Positions 1 to 7,483 of a stretch of 64,000 bases of DNA are shown here, piece after piece. The stretch is from DASYXZ01 sp035308965 (lineage in GTDB: Bacteria > Acidobacteriota > Terriglobia > UBA7540): contig DATGFN010000019.1 in the NCBI GenBank assembly GCA_035308965.1, positions 62,001 through 126,000 on the forward strand, written 5' to 3'. Below the pieces are notes generated by a model, which saw nothing but the letters and a program-made list of their open reading frames with translations, searched no databases and was not told where the DNA came from. The position numbers and the translations under genes are program-made. Within the stretch, counting starts at the first letter, position 1; every line of letters starts with the position of its first letter.

Positions 1-112
1 GCTGAAATCCCGCGAAGGCGTCATACTTTCTGAACTCGAATCCATGACCAAGAAGGATGTGATCGTTAAGAGCGACCCCAGCGTGCATCAGGAACGGTTC
101 GAAATATATTGA
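1..112 (+). CDS. C-terminal fragment of an unidentified protein
   Basis: An open frame begins at base 2 and runs for 36 codons to a TGA at 110-112. The start lies outside the window. The tail reads SREGVILSELESMTKKDVI and ends in ERFEIY. An acidic/basic amphipathic run followed by a short beta-like strand loosely recalls the C-terminal end of YciI-type ferredoxin-like proteins, but the fragment is too short to assign. Codon use looks normal for the region. I do not claim a function. Confidence 0.5.
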   Translation, partial: LKSREGVILSELESMTKKDVIVKSDPSVHQERFEIY

Positions 113-120
113 AGGAAAAA

Positions 121-148
121 AGTCAGGAGCCGGGAGTCAGGAGTCAGA
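121..148. repeat. Heptamer tandem array, 4 units
   Basis: Four consecutive 7-bp units, AGTCAGG AGCCGGG AGTCAGG AGTCAGA, lie just downstream of the first gene. They share the frame AGnCnGG and the period is exact. This resembles the short tandemly repeated repetitive (STRR) heptamers known from cyanobacteria. It is one of several such arrays in the window with unrelated words. Confidence 0.75.
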
Positions 149-203
149 ATAAAGAAACAGCTTCTCTTTATTCATAACAATTCCGCACTGTTGTCCAAAT
201 TTT

Positions 204-245
204 GACTTCAGACTTACATCTTCTGCCAACTGCATTCTGCCTTCC
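204..245. repeat. Degenerate heptamer array, 6 units
   Basis: Six 7-bp units (GACTTCA GACTTAC ATCTTCT GCCAACT GCATTCT GCCTTCC) follow a G(A/C)CTTCT-like pattern. The array stops exactly at the stop codon of the minus-strand molybdoenzyme gene. It is more degenerate than the neighbouring array at 121-148, but it keeps phase. Confidence 0.55.
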
Positions 246-863
246 TCAGTCCGTGTCGAATCTCTCTTCCTTGAATGGGTCCCCATACATGTGGTAGCCG
301 TTTTGCTCCCAGAAACCGGCGCGGTCTTGACTGAGGAATTCCAATCCACGAACCCATTTCGCGCTTTTCCAACTATAAAGCTTGGGGATCACCAATCGCA
401 TGGGCCCGCCGTGTTCCGGCGTTAAGGGCTCGCCATCATGTTTGAGGGCGAACAAAACATTGTCGGCCAGAAGATCCGGCAGGGGGACGTTAGTCGCATA
501 ACCCTCGGCGCCGTAAATCATCACGTGGCTCGCCTCCGGCTTCGGCCTGGTTCGGTCGAAGATGGCGCGAAACGATGCACCTTCCCAATGATTATCAAAG
601 CGGCTCCAGCGGGTTACACAGTGAAAGTCCGAAGTTACCTGAATCCTTGGCAGGGCAAGGAATTCCTTCCAATTAAGTTTCAGTGGGACCTCGACCAGAC
701 CTGAAGTTCGGAACTCCCAGGTGTCAGGATCAAATCGCGGCACGTCAGCGTATTGCAGCACCGGCCACTTGAGAGTCAAGGACTGGCCGGGCGGCAGCCG
801 CCCCTCGCGTTTCATCTTTTCTTCCAGCGGCTTTCGGTCGGCGTAGTTCTGAAAGATGTCCAT
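246..863 (-). CDS. Sulfite-oxidase-like molybdopterin oxidoreductase
   Basis: This 205-residue protein belongs to the sulfite-oxidase/YedY fold family (oxidoreductase molybdopterin-binding domain) and fills almost the whole chain. The probable molybdenum-ligating cysteine is Cys82 in SDFHCVTRW. The signature HGGPMRLVIPKLY and the following SAKWVRGLEF match the short, soluble, cytoplasmic-type members that lack the dimerisation domain. No signal peptide or Tat motif is visible, unlike MsrP/YedY itself. The start is supported by a GAGGA sequence about 7 nt upstream of the ATG. The physiological substrate of this subfamily is not established. The gene is divergent from the DUF711 gene, with about 190 bp between them. 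Confidence 0.88.
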   Translation of the reverse strand: MDIFQNYADRKPLEEKMKREGRLPPGQSLTLKWPVLQYADVPRFDPDTWEFRTSGLVEVPLKLNWKEFLALPRIQVTSDFHCVTRWSRFDNHWEGASFRAIFDRTRPKPEASHVMIYGAEGYATNVPLPDLLADNVLFALKHDGEPLTPEHGGPMRLVIPKLYSWKSAKWVRGLEFLSQDRAGFWEQNGYHMYGDPFKEERFDTD

Positions 864-1056
864 TCGATTTTCCTCGCGCCACTTGTTTGACCTCCGTGAT
901 TAGATTCGGCATTCATAAATTGGGTTCGAGCTCATTAACTGCAAGAAGCTAAGGCATGTGAACTTCCCTTCTGATCCTCTTCGGGTTCGGTTACAATCTT
1001 TGAACCCACAGGAAAATGTTTACGGCCCTATGCAGCGCGAAAAAGGCGGACATTCC

Positions 1057-2358
1057 ATGATTAGAATTCTCGCTCCATTGATATCCTCCCGGCAACTACT
1101 GAGGAAAGCTAAGGTTCGCGGGGCCTTCAATATCCTTTTTTCTCTGATGCTGACTATCGCCTGCCCAATTGTCATCTGGGGAGCGGAGGATTTCGCCCGC
1201 CCCAAGGTTCGAGCCATCACCGCCTTCATTCGTTTAGACAGGAATAATTATGAAGCCCAAATACAAGATACCCTCAGGATGCTGCGGCGGGCGAAGAGCG
1301 CGATGGAACAAGGGGGGTATGAAGTCGAGTCCATTCGCATCACCACTCAACCTTTTCCAGAATATATTCGCGGTCTGTCCAAAGATCAGGCGCTCGCTTT
1401 TTTCCGCGCCTATGATGACCTGGCGGTGAAGGAAGCCTTTGACGCCAACATCGGCCCCGCGATGCTTCACGACAATGACGATACGGCGCCGGCTGAACTG
1501 TTGGGCGAAATCCTGTCGACCACAAAAACCTTGGGAGCAAGCCTCCACGTTGCGGACGAAGATGGCGTGCATTCGAACAGCGTGCGCGCCGCGGCGAAGA
1601 TGGTGAAGTACGTTGAAGAGCACAGCCCGCACAGCCAGGGCAATTTCAATTTTGGCGCCGCCGCGATGGTCGCGCCCTACGGACCATTTTATCCTGCCTC
1701 GTACCATACCGGCGCCGGGCATCAATTCGCGGTCGGCCTCGAGTCAGCCAATGTGGTCCAACGCGTATTCGCAGCAACTTCAGGCGATCCCAAGGCCGCG
1801 CGAGCGCAACTTCTAAAAGCCCTCAGTGAACATGCTCTGGCGGTTGAAGCGATTGCGCGCCGGGTGGAGAAAGAAACGGGCTGGACGTATATGGGCCTGG
1901 ATCCCACTCCCGCGCCGCTCATGGATGTTTCGATTGGCGACGCGATTGAAAAATTCACTGGAGCGAAGTTTGGATCCAGCGGCACACTGACCGCCGCCGC
2001 CATCATCACCCAGGCGGTTCGCGATGTCCCGGTAAAGCAAATAGGTTATTCGGGACTCATGTTGCCCGTCCTTGAAGACAAGCTGCTCGCCCGGCGGTGG
2101 AGTGAAGGGACCTACGGGATCGATGCTCTTCTCGCCTATTCGTCCGTCTGCGCCACCGGGCTTGATACGGTCCCCCTCCCCGGCGATGTGACCGAGGACC
2201 AAATTGCGCGCATCCTCGGCGACATGGCTTCACTTGCCTTCAAGTGGCACAAACAACTCGCGGCCCGCTTGCAGCCGGTCTTCGGGAAAAAACCCGGCGA
2301 ACAAACCGAATTTCAAGACCCATTCCTGGCCAACGCGACGCTCCAGCCGCTTCCGTGA
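1057..2358 (+). CDS. DUF711 (UPF0210-like) family protein, exported
   Basis: The conserved part starts at RAITAFIRLD and runs to the end (about 390 residues). It matches the DUF711/UPF0210 family, whose members are related in fold to glycyl-radical-like barrels but have no settled function. The family hallmarks NFGAAAMVAPYGPFYPASYH and TGxKFGSSGT-like segments are present. I chose the ATG at 1057 because it gives a clean hydrophobic leader (FNILFSLMLTIACPIVIWGA), with an AAGGCGGA ribosome site 6 nt upstream. An in-frame ATG at 1030 and a GTG at 958 would add 9 or 33 residues. The leader suggests export or membrane anchoring, which is unusual because most family members are cytosolic. Confidence 0.85.
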   Translation: MIRILAPLISSRQLLRKAKVRGAFNILFSLMLTIACPIVIWGAEDFARPKVRAITAFIRLDRNNYEAQIQDTLRMLRRAKSAMEQGGYEVESIRITTQPFPEYIRGLSKDQALAFFRAYDDLAVKEAFDANIGPAMLHDNDDTAPAELLGEILSTTKTLGASLHVADEDGVHSNSVRAAAKMVKYVEEHSPHSQGNFNFGAAAMVAPYGPFYPASYHTGAGHQFAVGLESANVVQRVFAATSGDPKAARAQLLKALSEHALAVEAIARRVEKETGWTYMGLDPTPAPLMDVSIGDAIEKFTGAKFGSSGTLTAAAIITQAVRDVPVKQIGYSGLMLPVLEDKLLARRWSEGTYGIDALLAYSSVCATGLDTVPLPGDVTEDQIARILGDMASLAFKWHKQLAARLQPVFGKKPGEQTEFQDPFLANATLQPLP

Positions 2359-2391
2359 ACAGTCACATCCTAAAGAGCAGATCGATCGACC

Positions 2392-2748
2392 ATGAAACAA
2401 AAAGTTGCCGAAGGCATTCACTTGTTCAATTCGCAAAAGTTCTTCGAAGCTCACGAAGCGCTTGAAGAAGTGTGGTTGAAAACCGAAGGGAAGGAAAAAA
2501 TCCTTCTACACGGCTTGATTCAAGTGGCGGCTGCATTTCACCATCATTCGAAGAGCAATTCGGCTGGATTCCGGTCGTTACTCGAAAAAGGTCTGAGCAA
2601 ATTGAACCAATTTGGGGAGGTCGCGCATGGAGTCAATCTCGCCAGCCTTCGCCAACAGATTGAACCCTGGCGTGAGCACTTGAGTGTTGCTCATCCCTCG
2701 CATTCTGCCCAGGGTTTGATATTGCCGAAAATCGGACTGAAAGAATGA
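2392..2748 (+). CDS. DUF309 domain protein
   Basis: A 118-residue all-helical protein with the DUF309 signature: F-N-x5-AHEALEEVW near residues 12-28, then LLHGLIQVAAAFHH near 40-53. The conserved His/Glu and Trp residues form the characteristic helical bundle core. No enzymatic activity is known for the family. It follows the DUF711 gene by 33 bp on the same strand and may be co-transcribed. The tail after residue 100 is not conserved-looking and ends just before a heptamer array. Confidence 0.88.
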   Translation: MKQKVAEGIHLFNSQKFFEAHEALEEVWLKTEGKEKILLHGLIQVAAAFHHHSKSNSAGFRSLLEKGLSKLNQFGEVAHGVNLASLRQQIEPWREHLSVAHPSHSAQGLILPKIGLKE

Positions 2749-2752
2749 TACT

Positions 2753-2801
2753 GGAAAATGGAAACTCGAAATTCGAAACTCGAAGATCGTAATTCGAAAT
2801 T
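2753..2801. repeat. Heptamer tandem array, 7 units
   Basis: Seven contiguous 7-bp units (GGAAAAT GGAAACT CGAAATT CGAAACT CGAAGAT CGTAATT CGAAATT) begin 5 bp after the DUF309 stop. The consensus is CGAAAnT. Phase is perfect throughout and only single substitutions separate units. Confidence 0.8.
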
Positions 2802-2856
2802 GAGAACAAGCCGGGGAGAAATTGCGTCGGGTGGCAACGATGTCCCATTGAAGTAA

Positions 2857-2870
2857 GACCTTCAAAGGTC
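2857..2870. terminator. Possible shared hairpin between convergent genes
   Basis: GACCTTCAAAGGTC is a perfect palindrome (5-6 bp stem) between the convergent DUF309 and cupredoxin genes. It has no clear T-tract on either strand, so an intrinsic terminator is only a suggestion. Confidence 0.3.
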
Positions 2871-2873
2871 GAT

Positions 2874-2915
2874 GGACTTCGGACACCGGACCACGGACCA
2901 TGGACTCCGGACATT
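2874..2915. repeat. Heptamer tandem array, 6 units
   Basis: Six 7-bp units (GGACTTC GGACACC GGACCAC GGACCAT GGACTCC GGACATT) all begin with GGAC. The array lies 7 bp from the 3' end of the cupredoxin gene. The word differs from the array 70 bp away, so two independent expansions occupy one short intergenic space. Confidence 0.8.
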
Positions 2916-2921
2916 CTTTGA

Positions 2922-3293
2922 CTACTCTTCCACAACTAGCTTCCCTTTCATGCGGTGATGTCCCATCCCACAAATCACCGAGCACTGAAAAGGAAATTCC
3001 CCAGCTTTGTCGGCGGTAAATTCAACGGTCGCGGGCTCGCCTTTTTTCAAGTGCTGGTCAATCTTAAAGGCGTCGAGCTTGAAACCGTGGTCGCGGTCGG
3101 TGGCCGTAATGATGAGCTTTACGTGCTCACCTTTTTTTACCGTGATGACGCTGGGATTGAATTCATATTTTTTCGCCGAAATGCTAATCTCGCGTGGAGC
3201 CGCACCGCCTGCTCCTGCGTCTTGCGCCTGGGCGCCCGTCCCGCAGACCATGACAACCGCGAACAATAGGGCTGCAATATTCTTCGCTCTCAT
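2922..3293 (-). CDS. Secreted cupredoxin with a CuA-type copper site
   Basis: A 123-residue protein with a cleavable signal peptide (residues 1 to about 23, ending AQAQ) followed by one cupredoxin domain. Its C-terminal loop carries Cys104-x3-Cys108-x3-His112-x2-Met115, and His69 lies upstream in DRDHGF. This is exactly the ligand spacing of the binuclear CuA site of cytochrome oxidase subunit II and nitrous-oxide reductase. The chain lacks the membrane helices of subunit II and the propeller of NosZ, so it is a free-standing periplasmic electron carrier or copper handler. The start is fixed by GGAGGA (complement at 3297-3302) 3 nt before the ATG. A longer frame upstream adds 9 unlikely residues. 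No oxidase genes are nearby. Confidence 0.85.
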   Translation of the reverse strand: MRAKNIAALLFAVVMVCGTGAQAQDAGAGGAAPREISISAKKYEFNPSVITVKKGEHVKLIITATDRDHGFKLDAFKIDQHLKKGEPATVEFTADKAGEFPFQCSVICGMGHHRMKGKLVVEE

Positions 3294-3358
3294 AGCTCCT
3301 CCTTCACTTTTGGATTCCAAACCTGTTCATCGCGTTATCCCCAGAATTCCAGGAACAC

Positions 3359-4531
3359 TCAATCTGCTTCTCGCCATCGAGTCTCTTCCAGCAGACGTCT
3401 GCCTAGTTTCGGTAACACCGCCGCCGCCGAAGACTGAAGACCTGCGGGAGCGGAAACGAGCGCGCGCAGAAGTTTCGCCACCCAATAACTGCGACGCACG
3501 GCCCCATCCAGGCGCCGCCGGTAAGAAGCTGCCGAGCGTTCTAAACTCGTTTCCATCCGCGACCAGGCGCCAGCCAATTCCTGAGCGGCCAACCGCCCGC
3601 TATGCAAGGCCATGGAGATGCCGTCGCCCGTAAACGGATCAAGAAATCCCGCCGCATCGCCGGCCAGCAGGGTGCCATCGTTCCCCGCCCGCCGCCTTGC
3701 GGGCCGAAGGGGCGCGGTTGATACGGTCATTGAAGTTTGAACAGCTCCATGAAGGCGCGCTGCAAGCGCGGGATGATGGGCCACGTTCCTCAACCAGAGC
3801 GCAAAATCCTCCAGGCTGCCCGCCGCCGACTCCCGAACCAAACGGCGATGGATGAGGCAGCAAGCGTTGTACTGCCAATCCTCGATGGGAGCGAGGCCAC
3901 AGTAGCCGCCGGGGAAATAGTACATTTCCACCGCGCGACGGTGCGCCACTTCGGAGAAATGCGCCTTGGCGCCCATCCACGGTCCGACGGCGTCAGCCTT
4001 GCATTCGCGCGCCGGAGACGGCAAACCATCAATGCTCCACCAGCGCCCGCATGCCACCAGCAGCGATCCGGCAAGAGTCGACGATCCATTTTCCGATTTC
4101 AGCTCCCAATTCGCTCCGTGGTGAGCGGAAGGATCGAGCCTGCGCAAGTTTCGAATCGCTTCACCCGCGCGAGCCCGTGCGCCAGCCGTTTCAGCCGCCT
4201 GCCACATCGCTTCGTCTAATACCCAGCGCGAGAGGCCGCGGCCTGCTTGCGGCAGGTCGAATTCATGCACGCGCCCCGCGGGAGAAATAAATTCAGAGCG
4301 GCGGATGTGCGAGGCGCGCTCGAGCAAAGCAGGGATCTCCTGGTCAAGGAGCGGAATCGATTCCGCAGATAGGAACTCACCGCAAACTTTGTCACGAGGG
4401 AATCGATCGCGGTCCCAAATCGCCACTTTCATTCCGTGGCGCCGCGCCTCAAGCGCGGCCGCCGTGCCGGCGGGGCCTCCGCCTATGATCGCCAGGTCCA
4501 CCAACCCGTTGTGGTTGCGTCCTACTTCCAT
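3359..4531 (-). CDS. FAD-dependent oxidoreductase, geranylgeranyl-reductase-like
   Basis: This 390-residue flavoprotein has an N-terminal dinucleotide fold (IIGGGPAG at 15-22), the DRDRFPRDKVCGE segment near 40-52 typical of geranylgeranyl reductase and related halogenase/hydroxylase flavoproteins, and the second FAD motif LLAGDAAGFLDPFTGDG near 288-304. It is the last gene of a three-gene operon: its ATG overlaps the methyltransferase stop by 10 bp. In that setting it probably reduces or oxidises a lipid or polyketide made by the ketosynthase upstream. The substrate cannot be read from sequence. No export signal is visible. Confidence 0.85.
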   Translation of the reverse strand: MEVGRNHNGLVDLAIIGGGPAGTAAALEARRHGMKVAIWDRDRFPRDKVCGEFLSAESIPLLDQEIPALLERASHIRRSEFISPAGRVHEFDLPQAGRGLSRWVLDEAMWQAAETAGARARAGEAIRNLRRLDPSAHHGANWELKSENGSSTLAGSLLVACGRWWSIDGLPSPARECKADAVGPWMGAKAHFSEVAHRRAVEMYYFPGGYCGLAPIEDWQYNACCLIHRRLVRESAAGSLEDFALWLRNVAHHPALAARLHGAVQTSMTVSTAPLRPARRRAGNDGTLLAGDAAGFLDPFTGDGISMALHSGRLAAQELAGAWSRMETSLERSAASYRRRLDGAVRRSYWVAKLLRALVSAPAGLQSSAAAVLPKLGRRLLEETRWREAD

Positions 4532-5202
4532 ATTGTCAGTCCGAGGCGGAATGGCGGCACGCGTTGGGCCTCAAAGTTTCGGAAGCCCGCCTCCACGGCC
4601 AACGCCGCCAACTCGCCGCGCGTATAAGCCTGGCGCACGCTGGCCGGGCCGTCGTGCCGCGTCAAGCGGCTGCGCGCGAATGGATATCCCAGGCGGATAA
4701 AAAGGAAGGGGAGTATATGCCTCTCCAAATCATTGACCAGGACCGCAGACTTTGCCATCCGGGCCAGGCTGCGAAGCAGGTCCCGGGCCTTCTCGCCGGA
4801 GAAATGGTGAAGAAAGAGATTGCACATGACCACGTCAAAACTTCCTTCCGGAAACGGCATGGCAAAAACATCCGCAACCACGGGTCCCAAGCCGGCCGCC
4901 GATGGGTCGCCGGCCTTGAGATGAGTCAGCCGGCGGTCCAAGACGAAAAATTCCGCCCGAATTCCCCTTTGAAGAAGGTCCGAACGCAGTTGGCCGGCAA
5001 GCCGGGAGTCGCCGCAACCGACGTCCAAGATGCGCGCGGAAGTCGCGCTGGTACGCGAAAAAAAGTGACCTAACATCCACAAACTGCTCGACACTCCGCC
5101 CAGGCGGCGATTGATAAGCCAAAGGTCGTCGAGACTCAGGCTGATTTCCTCTGGAGTACCCAGGTCGTCGTCCAGCAATTCGGCGGCGGTGACTCGGCGC
5201 AT
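4522..5202 (-). CDS. Class I SAM-dependent methyltransferase
   Basis: A 226-residue Rossmann methyltransferase. Motif I is ARILDVGCGDSRLAG (57-70), an acidic motif II (FFVLDRR) follows, and motif IV lies around SFDVVMCNLFLHHF. The FLHHF sequence resembles C- and O-methyltransferases of small-molecule pathways such as UbiE-like enzymes. It sits 6 bp after the ketosynthase gene and overlaps the flavoprotein gene, so the three are co-translated. AGGGAAAA precedes the ATG. The methyl acceptor is presumably the ketosynthase product (inference). Confidence 0.87.
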   Translation of the reverse strand: MRRVTAAELLDDDLGTPEEISLSLDDLWLINRRLGGVSSSLWMLGHFFSRTSATSARILDVGCGDSRLAGQLRSDLLQRGIRAEFFVLDRRLTHLKAGDPSAAGLGPVVADVFAMPFPEGSFDVVMCNLFLHHFSGEKARDLLRSLARMAKSAVLVNDLERHILPFLFIRLGYPFARSRLTRHDGPASVRQAYTRGELAALAVEAGFRNFEAQRVPPFRLGLTIWK

Positions 5203-5208
5203 TTTTCC

Positions 5209-6465
5209 CTAGTTCGCGGCCACCCGTGATATCACCAGAGCGGAGTTTTTGGATCCAAATGCGATGCAGTTGCAAATGGCGTGTTCAATCTCGCCTTCGC
5301 GGCTGTGATGAGGAATGTAATCGAGGTCGCACTCGGGATCGGGGACATCCACGTTCAGAGTTGGAGGCAGGCGGTGGTCGCGCATGGCAAGCAAGGTGGC
5401 GGCCACTCCCGCCGCCCCGCAGGCGCCCTGGGGGTGCCCAATAATCGATTTGAGCGCCGAAGACGGAACTTTGTAAGCGCGGTCGCCAAGAGTCAGCTTC
5501 AAGGCCCGCGTTTCAATACGATCGTTGAGGACGGTCGAGGTACCATGCAAATTCACGTAGTCCACCTGCGCGGGGCCGATTCCGGCTTGTTCCATGGCCA
5601 TGGTCATGGCACGCGCGGGCTCTTCCCCATTGTCATCCAAACGCACGCGGTGGAACGCCTCGCAGGTGGAGGCATAGCCGCTGATCTCGCCATAAATGTG
5701 TGCACCGCGAGCGCACGCGTGTTCGTATTCTTCCAGCACAAACATCCACGCGCCTTCGCCCAGAACAAATCCATCACGGTCGGCGGAGAACGGACGCGAT
5801 CCCCGTTCCGGCTCGTCGTTCCACGCGCAGGTCATGATTCGCATCATGGTAAAACCCTTCATGATCAGGGGCGAAAGAGGCGCATCGGCGCCGCCCACAA
5901 TCACAGTGTCCGCCATGCCCAGTCGAATATTCTGAGCGGCGTAGCCCAGAGCGTCGGTGGAAGATGTGCAACCGGTAGAGATGACGTGACTGAAACCTCG
6001 AAATCCGAAGTGAATGGAGATTTCGCTGGCCAGCGTGCCAATGGTCGCTGACGGAATCACATAGATACTGCAGTTGCGGAACTGTCCGGAAAAATAAAGG
6101 GAAAGCTGGCGCTCGATAAATTCAAGGCCTCCTCCTCCCGAGCCCAGCAGAACCGCCACCCGCCGTTGATCTTCCACGGACATACCTTCGGTATGAAGCC
6201 CGGCATCATCCACGGCTTCCTTCGCCGCGGCCACAGCCAGCGGGACGACCCGGCTGACGTGGCTTGCATCTTTCTCGCTGATATAACGATGGGGATCGAA
6301 GTCCAAAACTTCGCCCGCAATGTGAACGGGAAGCGACGTGGGATCAAAAGATTTAATACGCCGAATCCCGCTCTTGCCTTGCCAGGTCGCCGCCCAAAAC
6401 GCTTCCCTGCCCAAGCCATTGGGACTGACCGCTCCAATTCCCGTCACCACAGCTCGACGAATCAC
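5209..6465 (-). CDS. Beta-ketoacyl-ACP synthase (KAS I/II, FabF-like)
   Basis: A 418-residue thiolase-fold condensing enzyme. In this numbering the active-site Cys166 lies in STGCTSSTDALG, His307 in NLHGTSTVLND and His344 in IIGHPQGACGAAG, with Lys339 before it: the complete Cys-His-His set needed for decarboxylative condensation. I placed the start at the GTG at 6465, because GGAGGA lies 4 nt upstream of it. A GTG 12 nt further upstream (6477) would put that site inside the gene. No acyl carrier protein, ketoreductase or malonyl transferase is adjacent. It leads an operon with a methyltransferase and a flavin reductase, so it is likely dedicated to a specialised lipid or polyketide rather than bulk fatty acids. 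Confidence 0.9.
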   Translation of the reverse strand: MIRRAVVTGIGAVSPNGLGREAFWAATWQGKSGIRRIKSFDPTSLPVHIAGEVLDFDPHRYISEKDASHVSRVVPLAVAAAKEAVDDAGLHTEGMSVEDQRRVAVLLGSGGGGLEFIERQLSLYFSGQFRNCSIYVIPSATIGTLASEISIHFGFRGFSHVISTGCTSSTDALGYAAQNIRLGMADTVIVGGADAPLSPLIMKGFTMMRIMTCAWNDEPERGSRPFSADRDGFVLGEGAWMFVLEEYEHACARGAHIYGEISGYASTCEAFHRVRLDDNGEEPARAMTMAMEQAGIGPAQVDYVNLHGTSTVLNDRIETRALKLTLGDRAYKVPSSALKSIIGHPQGACGAAGVAATLLAMRDHRLPPTLNVDVPDPECDLDYIPHHSREGEIEHAICNCIAFGSKNSALVISRVAAN

Positions 6466-6543
6466 AAAGTCCTCCACAGCTCAAGGCGAATTATTAACCT
6501 CAACTCAATAAGCCTCTCGAGCGAGCCCAAGGCCCTACTACGG

Positions 6544-6581
6544 GAGCGGCTTTCCGGAATTCCTGGGGGCGGAAAGCGCTC
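6544..6581. promoter_or_regulatory. Leader hairpin upstream of the ketosynthase operon
   Basis: GAGCG-G-CTTTCCG pairs with CGGAAAG-CGCTC: 12 bp with a one-base bulge and a 13-base loop. The hairpin lies about 80 bp upstream of the ketosynthase start in a 306-bp gap and has no T-tract. It may be a leader structure of that operon or a terminator for the gene ending at 6772. The rest of 6466-6771 shows nothing I recognise. Confidence 0.4.
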
Positions 6582-6771
6582 AATAGTAAATCCCCTAGGT
6601 TCGAAGCTAAAGGATAAGCCAGTGGATGGAATGACACAAGGAGGACGTGCAAGAAAATCGAAACTACGCACGAATGTAGCCCCCATCATTTCGCATTGAA
6701 GTCTCGAGAGAAGCAAATCATGCAAGCAATTTAGCGTTGGACTCAGCTTGATCGCAGTGCGAGTCTTTCAG

Positions 6772-7269
6772 CTACCAGTTGGGATACTTGGCGCGGATTT
6801 CTTCGTAGAGCGGAGAAGCGGTCTTGTACTTCTTGTGATAGCCCAGCACCTGCCGTTCACGCGCCGTGGGGTAAGCTTGTCCGGGCGCAACGCGCTGCGG
6901 CAAAGCAGCCTCCACCTCGCTCAGGTTCTGAATTCGATCGACCAACAATGCGATGCGGCTGCGCGAGCTTGAGGTCTTAACGCTTAAGTGGTTTTTCTTT
7001 CGCATTACCGACTCGGGATCAACATCGAACGTCATCAATTCCCCTTTGAAACTTCTATAGCTGATGCCTATCGACCGGCCTGAAGCAGATTTGACTGTCA
7101 TACCGCTGGGCGTCATCACCTGTTGGGATGAGGCGCCGGGAGCGAGCGCGGAGTCAAACCATTTGCAGTGGGGATTCGGGCATTTGTATCCGTCCCCCGA
7201 TTTTTTTGCGCCTTCCCTCCCACAATTGGGACATTTGATTTTGCCCGACAGGAAGTCCAGGAATGCCAT
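6772..7269 (-). CDS. Zinc-ribbon protein with a WYL-like domain
   Basis: A 165-residue protein. Residues 13-35 form a zinc ribbon (Cys13, Cys16, Cys30, Cys35 in CPNCG and CPNPHC). After a Ser/Pro linker, residues about 68-125 (IGISYRSFKGELMTFDVDP ... LLVDRIQNLSEVEAAL) follow the pattern of the WYL domain, a ligand-sensing module often found in regulators and defence-associated proteins. No helix-turn-helix is present. GGAAGGAG sits 7 nt before the ATG. The gene is downstream of and co-directional with the reverse transcriptase, and the structured element at 7295-7483 ends about 26 bp before its start. Function is unknown; the WYL assignment is by eye. Confidence 0.7.
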   Translation of the reverse strand: MAFLDFLSGKIKCPNCGREGAKKSGDGYKCPNPHCKWFDSALAPGASSQQVMTPSGMTVKSASGRSIGISYRSFKGELMTFDVDPESVMRKKNHLSVKTSSSRSRIALLVDRIQNLSEVEAALPQRVAPGQAYPTARERQVLGYHKKYKTASPLYEEIRAKYPNW

Positions 7270-7294
7270 GGTGTCGCTCCTTCCTTTCGGCCGT

Positions 7295-7483
7295 CGAACA
7301 TTCAGGGGGACGGTTGGGGCAAACGAACCGCGGCTTTAGCCGGCGGTTATTCCATAACCCCCATCTACAGGCAGCCGCCCTCCCTCACGGGCTCTAGCTG
7401 GCTGCTGCTTCTGGGATTAGAGAGAAGGCCGGCGCCATGCTTTGGGCATGAGGCGGCCTGGCAACCGTCCCCCTGAATGCTCG
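7295..7483 (-). ncRNA. Hairpin-rich element closed by an 18-bp perfect inverted repeat
   Basis: CATTCAGGGGGACGGTTG at 7299-7316 is the exact reverse complement of 7462-7479. Allowing one mismatch, the arms extend to 21 of 22 pairs (7295-7316 with 7462-7483). The roughly 145 bases enclosed contain further stems: 7426-7459 (about 13 pairs with one bulge and one mismatch), AACCGC/GCGGTT with an inner GGC/GCC stem at 7326-7348, GGTTAT/ATAACC at 7345-7359 (competing with the previous one), and GCAGCC/GGCTGC near 7371-7406. The right arm lies inside the 3' end of the reverse transcriptase gene, whose last 28 or so codons and stop (7394-7396) are encoded in the element. It may be a structured RNA used by the RT, a leader of the downstream gene, or a MITE-like insertion. 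Confidence 0.6.

Noticed and set aside
6462..6725. Possible acyl carrier protein upstream of the ketosynthase
   Set aside because: The frame has no DSL phosphopantetheine motif and overlaps the ketosynthase ribosome site. It is not coding-like.
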